Assembly: GCF_032854445.1 (NCBI RefSeq)
Contig: NC_088295.1
Location: 48,471,385-48,535,384 of the forward strand
Direction of reading: 5' to 3'
From: Liolophura sinensis
Lineage: Eukaryota; Mollusca; Polyplacophora; Chitonida; Chitonidae
DNA length: 64,000 nt
Shown here: positions 25,301-37,300 of the stretch, piece after piece
Layout of the letters: the number at the start of each line of letters is the position of its first letter
How positions within the stretch are numbered: the first letter of the stretch is position 1
The notes under the pieces: generated by a model
What the model was told of the DNA's origin: nothing
Databases searched by the model: none
Seen by the model: the letters and a program-made list of their open reading frames with translations, nothing else
Made by a program: the position numbers and the translations under genes

Positions 25301-28300
25301 CTACGTATGATGGGCGTAGGGTATTCGTCTAGGATCGGGCTGTACCGTAGTGTACATTATATATGTACAAAGACATATGCTTGCCATACAACTTATGGGC
25401 TCACAATGCCACGGATGCTTTGTAAAACTAGCAGTAAATGCATCCACAGTACTAGATGCCCCTGACGTCTTGCTATGTGCTAAAGTACAGGGAAGAATTG
25501 GGTCAAGTGAAATACTGTATGTCACCTAAAGTTTAACATTTTTCAAGTGACACATTTTGTTTGATTCTGATTGGTTCATCCACCTAATAAGATTTAAGGT
25601 CTAATAGTGTTTATTGAAATCTGATTAATTTAAAACACTCATTTAAAGGCTTTCATGTGCTTCTGAAAGTGTGTTTTTTTTTATTTTCAAAGCTTTAGGT
25701 GAGAGTATTGAGTAGTTCAGAAGGTCTTCACCATATGTACTAAACTGACCTTCACTGAGATCTTCTCCAGCATCGAGTCTCCTCTGCCTCTCCTCCTCAG
25801 CAGCTATCCTCGCAGCCTCCGCAGCAGCTAGCTTGTCCTCCTCATCCTTACGCCTGCGAAAACCAAGGACCAAACTCACCAGTTAGAACATCTCCGTAAC
25901 TAAACACTACATATAGCACTTTACAGAAGAAAAAAAAAAAAGAATTTAAACAAATTTACTTTCAAGAGTTAGGTATAAGTACTAGCCTTCCTCGGCCAGC
26001 CAAACCTTTCCTCTGACCCTAGCCTCAATTTTCCAGCTAACCTTTCCTCTCAGCTCGCCTGACCTTTCTGCCTCAGCCAGCATGATCTTTTCTCCTCAGT
26101 CAGCCTTACCTTTTCTCTCAGTCCGCCTAACCTTTCCTCTGACCCTAGCCTTAATTTTCCAGCTAACCAATCCTCTCAGCCAGCCTGACCTTTTCTCTCA
26201 GCCAGCATGACCTTTCCTCTGACCCTAGCAAAAGTTTTCGAGCTCACCTTTTCTCCTCAGCCAGCCTGGCCTTCTCCTTGGCCTCCTCCTCCAGTCTCAG
26301 CTTGACCTTCTCATCGATAGCCTCTTTGTCCATGAGGTACCAGCGTTTGGTGAGGAAGCTGCCCTGCTCACTGCCATCTGTCAGACTGACTACCTCATCG
26401 GGCAAGAAATTCTTCTCTATCAGGGCGTTCCACTGCTCACGAGTATTGGGGTAGTTATCCAGGATCCACCCCCCAAACCTGAGTGAAAATTGCATATATA
26501 GTAATTTAACTACAATTTACTGAAATATTTTCTCTGGTAATATTTCAGTCTTGCATTCTAAAATGGCAGTGTTATAACATACCATGAAGCCCGAGTAAAT
26601 AAACTTGAATTCTCACTGGAAACATATGGAATGACTGAAACACTGACATCTTTACAAACAACATGTTCAATCAATAATACAATGTATTGTTCTGCATCTT
26701 AAAATGGTACAAATATTTTTGAAGCAATGATCCACATGGATAAATTTCTTGTCCATAATATGCTATCTCAAAAAAGAAGTTATGAAACAACAGATTCACA
26801 AATGTCCACGACAGAGATCTCAGGAGCCTGTTTTACACAGATGGTATAATGTGACTACCATGGCAAGATATCTCTACATGACAGTTGCATTTAACAAAAG
26901 TTACACCCACTTTATAAAACTGACACCTGGACTAGCTCTTTCATCCCAACCTGTACTTACATTGGTCCGTCTGTTCTGTCATGCCTCAGCTCCTTTTCTG
27001 CAGCTCTGACTGCCTCCACTAGCACCTCTAACTGCACCTCAGGGCTGAGGTTCACAGGCTCCTTCTCAGCTTCTGCCAGAGCAGCCTCCACGATAGTGAC
27101 CACCTCTGGGTGGTCGGCCTCCACCACCACCTCAGGAGGCGGAGGTTTCTCCACAGGCTTCTCCACAGGCTTCTCAGATGATGGCTCTGCCTCAGATGCA
27201 GGATTATCTCCCCCTGATTCTCCTACAACCATGCACAGAATGTCTAACTATCATTACGTTAAGTCAGGATCAATATAATTTTCAAAAAAAGTATAAAACA
27301 TACCATGCCGTCTAAGAACACTGATTGTTCAGCTTAAAGGCAAACTTTGGGTAATTAGCTAACTTCTGCCTATCTAATTAAAACATCATCTCAAAAATAG
27401 ATACCTATAATAACTTACAATGAAAGACATATACAACATCCAGGAATATCACTCTGCACATGGGAATTTAATTAATGACTGACACATGTACTTTCAAAGC
27501 CCACTTCATCTTCCATCATGAAAAAAAATTAAGAAAAATGTTTTGCAAGCAAAATACCATATACACTGGTAATTTAAATTATGTAAACCCATGCATTACA
27601 ATAATTTTATTTCTAAATTCTACACACATGAAAGATATCAAGTGTCTACTTCACGACAGACAGAGAGTTTTCATCAGCAAGAAGATCTTAAGTATTAAAT
27701 TATGTACAAGTTGGTGTGTATTAATGATTAAATGGCGTGAGCCAGTATAAATTAATTATGAGCCACACACCGTGTTACTGAGGTGAAGTCACACCTGCCA
27801 GCAGGTGGATTATAAGATATAGATGTTACTGCCTATTGCACGGCAACAGCATGCAGACAGTTCAGGGCACTTCAGCCTTGACGCTTGGCTCAGGGGTACA
27901 CATATTTGTACACTACCAGTTTAATGTACATGCTAGATGTGCCTGTGCTGGTCATGAAGAGAAGTCTTATGGAGAACAACTTTATTTAGAACATGATTTC
28001 ATCAGAATGGACACAAAATGATATACATATATAGTATACTATGAAAGGCATTTTCTGGGGAGCATTATGCATGAAGCTAAATTCTGTGGTACATGTAATC
28101 CACACAGTGTGGCTATTTCCTGGTAACTGGTGCTAAAGACTTGGTCAAGGTCACCAACCCGATGTGCATTTCAGTGTTGCTGACACACCATGAAGCCCAT
28201 AATCAGATGAGAAACTGGAGAGTCCACTGTATGAGAGAATTTATACTGTATTATCCGGATATGCAAGAGTAAGTATTTGTTCATTTATCATGTAATTGAA

Positions 28301-31300
28301 GTGTATATTACACCCTAAAGTCAAATTTGTGCTTCCTAGCACTTAAAGACATGTTAACACCACAGTATTAAACATTACTGAAGATTCAGATTATGGGAAT
28401 GTACTAGGGTTGTACTCCACACGAAACTGGATAAGTATGTGGGTGTTTTCTTGGCCAAGAACCTTTCTTTCTCCTTCTCTTTGTTTAAATTCATTCATTT
28501 GACTTCTACTATTACTGTACAAAAGAATTTCCCTTTAATGTATGATGCCAGCCAGGTATAGTAGTGGACAAGCCTAAAGTGTCTGGAAATCCACTGTATA
28601 ATCAATAATCCAATATTTGCTTAAAAGATAAATGGATCACAGAATGACACAAGTTTCAATGTCAAGAACTGCTTGGTTCTTACCATCTGTCTTAGCTTCT
28701 GTATCAGTTTCTGATTCCTCTTTTTCTGTAGTTGTTCCTGTAATGATAATTATACAACATTTAAAAAACAAAAAAAACACAAAAACACAATACACCTTCA
28801 CCTGAAAACTGGAACATGTAGTTTTGTTAAACAAAACATTTTGTATCTACCATTGGTGATTTCAAATATAGAGAAGAAATTATTCGACATCCAAATAATC
28901 AATTAGGACATGTGTAATTAATAAGTTGGCACATCAATTAAACATGACAAAATTTACACAATCGTTCAGTAATTTTTGGAAAACTTTAAGATAACAAAAC
29001 CAGGACGATCATAGACATCGATGCAAGCGATTCTAAATTGATTCCACAATAAAGAGTCACTGTCAAAGTAAAGTCATTCAATGACACCAAAAGCCATGGA
29101 TGCAAACAACATTTCAACAACAGACACATAACGTCTCAACAGAAGAATCAGATACGAAACAATGGAAGACTTCTGTCAAAGAATTAATGACAAGACATTA
29201 CATGATACAGGTAAATACATGTTAGTACCGTGCAATAGATCTGACATACATATAGGGGACCTCCGATTGGTAAGTGTGCTTGGGAAGCATAATGACTCAA
29301 GAGCCTCTCACTGGAGCAGTTGCTATGAGTTTAAGTCCAGCTCATGCTGGCTTTCTCACCAGTCATACAATCTCCAGATGGTTGTGCATTTCCCTCCGGT
29401 TCTGCCCGGTTTACCCCCACCATAACGCTGCTCTCTTTAGTTACATGAAATATTCTTGAGTACGGTATAAAACACTGATCAAATCAATAACCATGAAGAC
29501 AATCAGTCTGTACTCTGAGCTCTCTACATGTAGTCATATACTGGTTTTCATTACAAATGTGTATGTTGCATGCGCACATAATTATAACATGACTGTTTGT
29601 GATTCCTTCATACTGGCCAAGCCTTGCCTTACCCTCCTTCTTTTCCTCCTCAATGGCATTCTCCTCTTTTTTCTCAGCTTTATCTTCCTCACCTTCATCG
29701 TGATCCTCTGAATTATCTTTGTCATTGTCCTCACTTGCCTTAGACGCATCTACACAATGGGAACACATGCAAACAACATACAGACAACAAACAGTACATA
29801 CAACATGCAGGCTCACTTAGTAATGCGGAAACTCTCATCGTGTTACGTGCAAGTAAATACCAGAAACGTTGTTGTCTTCAGTGCCCTTAGTTACATGTAT
29901 CTGCGGGCAACACTATAATGTCCTTGTGAAAGCCCCATTCGGCAAATAAGCGGCGCCAGAGTTTACACCACATACTGAAGGACAGGAGAATTACATGGAA
30001 ATCTTTGTAACCCAATTTTGTAAAAATTTGTAAGAAAGAAAATGTTTCTTTTCAAAAAAATTTCATGTCCAGTGCTCTTGGTGGATAATTATGTAAGATT
30101 ATTTTTAACATGGTTACTTAACAACAAAAAGAAGCATAGCTATTTGCTCTATAGGTCAAAATAGTTTCCAAATACTAAAAAGCTAATTTTTACAATCATC
30201 TGTGGCATGCATGTGCATCTTCATCGGGAACTGCATCCAACACTTACATGAATGTATAACAAGGAACAAGTTACTGATAAATAGTACATGTATATTAAAT
30301 ACCCTAGGCACCAGAAATGTTTGTAAACATGCAGGTTGACATATGTGTAAGATGTATGTTATGCAGATGGGTGTGTGGAATAATAGGAGAGTTCTTGCAG
30401 CAATAAACAACATGTGAATAACAAAGATTAACATCAAAACAGCAATGAACATGAAAGAAAAAAACAACAAAGCCATAAAAAACAAGCAATCATTTCTGTC
30501 TTACCTCCCTCTGTCTCTGAAGTCAGTGCTGCAAAATGACAGAAAGGAAACAAATTACAAACTATTTTATCCAAAAACAGAATTATATTCAGGAATTAGA
30601 TGACACACATTTCTTTATTTATTTGAATGGTGTCTAATAATGTACTCAAAAAATATTCACTTATGAGCTATGAGAGTTGTGGGTAGAGGAAACCAAAGTA
30701 GCACAAGGTTTAGCTTGATAAGCACCTTCCTGACTTCTTAATTTAAAAACAAAAGCACATGGAGGCGGATTTTAAGTTTAATGGATATTCTTTTATCATT
30801 TTTAATTGTTTGGACATTTTCTAGTCAGGGTTAAAAGGCCACATAAAACATATCAACAATTCCAGCATATAGTACATAATCAACAATGATTTTCACTAAC
30901 ATTCACATTATTGAGGCAGTTTAAATTTTCCAAATTCCCACCATTAATACAATAAAAATAAAAGGAAAAAACAAAGATGGATATTTTAAAAAATTGCTAC
31001 CCAAGGGCTATCTGACCAACATGTATTTAAAAGAAAACACAACACCAGATTAAATGTATATATCTACTGACAAAGTATCTCACATGATTTATTTATTTAT
31101 TTGATTGGTGTTTTACGCCGTACTCAAGAATACTTCACTTATATGACGGCGGCCAGCATTATGGTGGGTGAAAACTTGGCAGAGCCCGGGGGAAAACCCA
31201 TGACCATCCGCAGGTTGCTGGAAGACCTTCCCACGTATGGCCGGAGAGGAAGCCAGCATGAGCTGGACTTGAACTCACAGCGGCCGCATTGGTGAGAGAC

Positions 31301-34300
31301 TGCTGTGTCACAAGCTGCGCTAGTACCCTAACCGAGCCCATATATGCCCCTATCCTACATGAAGTTTAAAAACCATAACTTTTTATCTTTGTGATGAGGT
31401 ATAGCTGAGAAATCGCAGTTCAAGGTAAGTAAAACCACACACTTTGAGAGAATCAAACGCACCACCGTGTTACAAATTTTATTTAAATTCAGGTGCAAGT
31501 TATCTCTGTAACACAAGAACATAGCTGTTTCTGCTTATGTCACCTAAACCCTGGTTTGCCTTTTAGCCATATACGCATGAAGTACAAGTTATGTGACATT
31601 GTGTTTTCGGTTCTTTTAACATGGTACATCCCGTAGCCTCATACGAATTCTAAAGTAAGAATTGATTCATTTGTTGTTTCACCCCTCTTCTTGAATATCT
31701 CAGGTTATAACATTAGCTGTCTTTTCCGTTAAGATAATTTTAGAGCCTCCACGTGCACACAAACATGGCCAGCTTAACAGAGTCACCGACCTTCCGTGGC
31801 TGCTATTGCTGCTGCCTCAGCATCCTGCTTCTCTTTGATCTTGGCCTTGACTGTCTGGATAGCTGTCTCCGTAGTGGTAGCTTTCACTTGCTCCAGGGTT
31901 TTCCTCTTCTCTTCTTCTCGTCTGGGTTTCAGAAGCTCTTCCATGTTTAATACCTACAAACACCAGACACAATGAATATGAGTTATATATGCAGGATTAG
32001 AATTATTAGAAATACCATTTATATGGAGGCTTTTTCTCTTTAGTCCATCCCTTTAGATCCCTTAATTCCGCAGCCATTTCGCGTATATAAGAGCCATTTT
32101 TCAGTGCTATTTATTCACCCTTTTTACCTAAGTACACTGGTTGGGATGGATTGGCAAATTTCAGGGCTTCACCATATGCATTTTAATTTGAAGACAATTA
32201 AAACAATGCCTTCAGAATATGCTTGAATGCAAGTATCCGAAAAGGTTGCAGAATTACATTATGTATAGTACATTTTTATATCGCCTAAGGTTTATTGTCA
32301 GATCAAAATCTTGATTCTATGTCTGATAATAGCTAATGTGAAGTTAAATACCAACATTTCCATACTAAGAAAATATTGTTAGATTCTTAGGTATTTCTTG
32401 CAAATAACAGCCTGACCAGCTATATTGAACCTCATAGTGTGTAGCTGCAAGATATATATTGTCATTCCTATAATATTATTTGAGAAATAAATTTTGAATG
32501 AATAACATTAGGTGAATTTACTCTCTCACCTTTGCACCATATTTCTGAGCCAGTAAATGACAGAGTGTGGTTTTCCCTGATAGTGGTGGTCCCAGCACTG
32601 ATATCTTACATGGGGGACGGGGTTGAGGCGGCAGCAAATAGGGCCTGGGGTTCTTTAGGAATTTCTCCAGAGCTACAGCACTTGACAAACAGTACATTTT
32701 GTCCAGGAAACTGAGAAAATGATCAAAACACATTTTTTTACTTAAAAAAAAAACAAACAAAAAAAAAAACATCCTAAATAAAACATATTTGAGATTTTCA
32801 AATTATTAAATACAAAATGAAATGGTATAATGAAACAATATCTTGCTTATGGCATTCTAATCAATAAAGTAAAAAAAGGCTGCATTGTGGTTCTGAAAAT
32901 CACGAGAGAACATCTGCACACAGAAGATGAAAAATTCCAAGGTAACGTTTGACCCCTACATACATAGTTTCAGGGGGTAGGCCCTGTTAAGAACTTAACA
33001 TATGTGCAATATTGGTGAAAAAGTTAAGGGTTCAAAAGCGCTGACTGATGTATTACACATACATGTATATATCCCAAAACTTTAAATGTTGCAATAAATG
33101 CGATTTTGTGTAAATTATCTTTTTAAGTCTGTGAATGAAGGAAATCTGTACGAAACCCAAATTTTTTATTGGCAAACAATATTTCTCTTTCCCCACGACA
33201 TGGCTAAAATACTGCCAAGTGGCAATAAGCCACAGTCATCCATATTTTTGTTTAAATTACTTCTTTGTTTTTTCCACAATTTGGTTAGTTGGTGACATTA
33301 CCTGACAGCAAACTCTGGTTTTCCTGGCAGCACATTGCCCTCATACAATGCCACAGGACAGTTCCTCAGCCACCTGCTTCTTCTCCACCTAAACCTGGGC
33401 GCCACCATCTGCCTGGGGGCCAGCATCCTCATAAGCTCATCAGTCTCTGTCTCTTCGGGGATCTCTTCTTCCTCTGCATCATTCAGGCGCTGCAGGACAG
33501 CAGCTGGGCGCAGCACAAAACAGCTCAGCCGTGACATCATTTGCTGCAAGTACAGATGATTCAGGTGTGAAAATATCCCCTGATATCCACTGACAACTGG
33601 GGCAAACTGCATAAAGTATCTTTCTCTCGCTACAGTTAAATCCTCAACAAATTCGATCATAGACATAGTGTATGTTTTAGCATAGTAGATGGCTGTTCAC
33701 TGAGCTGGACAGGTTATTTTAGAATTTTTATGAAGTTCATATCTGCCCCTACCTGAACAATACATTTTAGTCTTCAAAATCTTATGTAAATTCAATCCAA
33801 AGATATATTTTACTAGTCGATTTTATTGTGGATTTAGGGTACTTTCGGTAGTCATTTTACCAGGACATGTACTTCTTTACTTGACTGGTGTGTTATACAG
33901 TACTCAAGATCACCTAACTCAAATGATGTCAGCCTGTTTTAAGTTATAACTGCACTCAGGAATCTCTCACGTTAATATATGACAGTGTTGGGATTTATGA
34001 GTGGCAAACCACCACACCAGGTGCCTGACTAATAGCTTTGGGTATCCAACTCAAAAGAGAAAAAGAGGCTTTAACTTGATAATTAGCACATGTTGGAGTG
34101 CTGGAATACTATAAGAGAGCAAGCCAATTAAACATTTCTGTCAATACCCTGAACAGATTGTTGACTGGCTGATTCCCATCCAATTCAATGAGATACTGCT
34201 GGTCATGATCTGCCATGTAATCCTGAAATGTAATATAAATTTATTTATATAATATCCACTAAGACTTACTTGAAATAATCTGTATATTTTTCATCATTTG

Positions 34301-37300
34301 AAAATAAAAGAAAGTAAGTTTGTAAGTTATTACGAAGCATAAAGTAAGGCACAAATGAACAGCAAATCTATGATTTGTCACACTAGTTCAGAACAGCCTT
34401 CACACATTGCATTTGGACATGTTCAGACTGACACTCTTGGGCTATGACTGCAGTTTAGCTGCCTATATCTGTGTTATGACATCACTAAAGTAAACTTCTT
34501 GTGCACTGACAAAGAGATTTGCGGACTGAACAACAAATGACCACATAACTATTCTGAGGGTGTCGGCCAAGGGGTAATCACTACTTGTAGTTTGTTTCAC
34601 CCCTTGGCCTGATAAGATGAGCACCACACAGTCTATGATACCTCGTATATCCTGAGAACGTTGTTTTTGTAGTTTCGGATGTTGTCGGACACTTGTGTGG
34701 GGAGATCTTCTGGTCGTGTGACAAGTCGCTCCAGCACCTCTGGGGGAAGCTCAAGGAACAGGTCTCCTTCTCCCTGTCATAATTTTATTATAATCATTTA
34801 AATAACAAAACAGTAGGCTACATTTTATCTGAATCCTAAATTTATATCAACTAGTTGTCTATTATTTACTCCAAGAGCTTGATGAGCATGTACAAGTCAG
34901 CTTGACCCAGCATGTAAAATGCTGTGATAAGTCCATGTTTGTTCTCTTGTATTATGAACACATATGAGCAAGTACAAAACTGTGACATATTAAAGAAAAG
35001 TGTAACTGACAACTGTCAAGTCCTCCATGACCTGGTAAAACTGTCACATTCAGAAGCAATATTCAGTGGCATAAATAGAAAAGTGAAATAAAAATGGCTT
35101 CACTGCAATAAGCACAGAACTGATCGCTAGGTGTTTATACAGAATTATGTAATATTTAACAAATACTTTAACAAAAACTGTTGTGGTAAAGCTCAGCTTG
35201 TTTCACCTCATTCATAAATTCATCAGTTTCTTCCTCTTCATCATCTTCTATTTCATCTTCAACCTCTTCATCAGCTTTCTTTTCCTGAACAAACACGCCA
35301 AGCAATCTTGAACATACATTTTGAGGAAGACTGTGGTCATAAAATTTAGAAAGAAGCATAAAGTTGAAGTACAATTCATTCATAACATGTTATCATACTG
35401 ATTTAAATGATGCTCTCTGTATTCTAGTTCTGCATGTCATTTCTTATCAATTTCTACCACTGTATCTTATATCATGTACATCTCATTATTTGCTGTTATC
35501 TCCCTGTTAATGGGATATATCACACATTAGTGGAGGAGTACAACAAAATAAAATAAAATAAAAAAGATCATGACGATGAAAATGAAATATGCTGAAAATA
35601 ACTTTCAATAATAAAAGAAAGTCTTACAATTTTCTCAGGCTTATCTGGAGCATATGTTTCTTTGGTGAAGACCTCTCCAGTCAGAGAATCCACTTTCTGG
35701 CCACATCTCCTCACTTCTAAATCTTTATCTGGGATCTGAATAAAAAAGTAAAATATTCTTTACAGACCATTGTTCTTTTCATAACTACATGTACATGACT
35801 TCTATAGATTTAAAAAGAATATCCAAAAAAAAAAACAAAAAACAAAAACAAACCAAAAACACACACACACATGCACCCATGTATAAACAAATTCCTTAAA
35901 AATTATGAAAACTTAAGTTGTTCATTGATCTTCTCATTTAAATGTTAATTTGAGTTTGTATTTTTCAATTCCAGATAAAGAGTGGTGTGTGTTTGATTGT
36001 GGGGATGGGGGTTGGAGCAGATGGAGAGGATAGAGTTAGGCCAATACCAACAGGAAAGCAATGACAAATGTTTTTTGTTATGTGGACGCTTACCATGGTT
36101 ACACTGACAAATTTTTTTCCCCAGTCACGTGGAAAGTGCATTCATGTATTTCACTGACCAAGATGGCAGGTTACCCAGCGAAGATCAAAATAAGGGAGAA
36201 TGTGTATAAATATCAGACTGACATACAGTTCATAATATAAGGCTTGATTTTGACTTGATTTTGAAAGTCTGATAAAAGCACCAGTGCATGTACACTGATG
36301 TTTTGCCTTTACAGAGAATGTATGTGCTGATCTGACACACTAGGTAGACTACCATACCTTGATATTAATGATGAAGTCTGGCTTCAGCTTCCAACTCTTC
36401 ACCAGATCAAGCTGGTCTTTTATACTTAAACTGGCTTCACTCAGACTTGGGAAGTCATCCAGGACATAACCTGTACAAATGAACGAAAAGAGAAAACTTA
36501 CACAAATTAATGAATGTACCTCTGACAATATATAGTTATTGCATGTTACAGGGGACGTATTGTCACGTGTCAGCTCAATTAAGACTGACAGCTGATGTAT
36601 GACGAGTGAGCAGCGCGAGTTTTAAATGGCTGTTACAGTCAGGAAATCATGATGGTTCACTCTGCAAAGAAGCAATGGTTATTTCAGTTTATTGAATGAC
36701 ACATGGGAATCTTATACGCGACGCCATATTGTTTTCAGTGGTGTTTTATACACCAGAAAGAATGAATATATACAGAAGAAAACAATGTGAGTAACAGAAT
36801 ACAAGCCTAGGGTCGCACAACTCAAGTTGCAATAAGAAATAAATGTGATGTAGTTACATAAAAAGAAGACATGAATGAGGGGGAAGAGAAATTTACACCA
36901 GGTATTAAAAAATATTAAAATATACAACTGTAAACTCACCATGATGAATTACTTCTGGTGAGTTGATTTTATCCTCAATAATCTTTGTTACCACATCTTC
37001 TGGGATGGATTCTCCTCTCAACAACATCTCTAAACATTTCTTGCCTTCTTCTGTTTGCAGTTCTATGTGTTGAGCGAGCAAGTCAGTGGCTGAAACGACA
37101 AGAGACAAATGAATGGTCACAAGGCCACAGTATCCAAGTTAAAAATCAAAAGGTTCGGAATGTTTATTACAGAGATCACAGAATAAGTTCACAATATCAT
37201 TTAAATATTTGCTTTAAATCAGTGACAAAATTCATTTCATCCACCAGTGTATCATTCGTTTGCAACCTGCCGATGGTCATGAGTTTCCCCTGGGCTCTGC

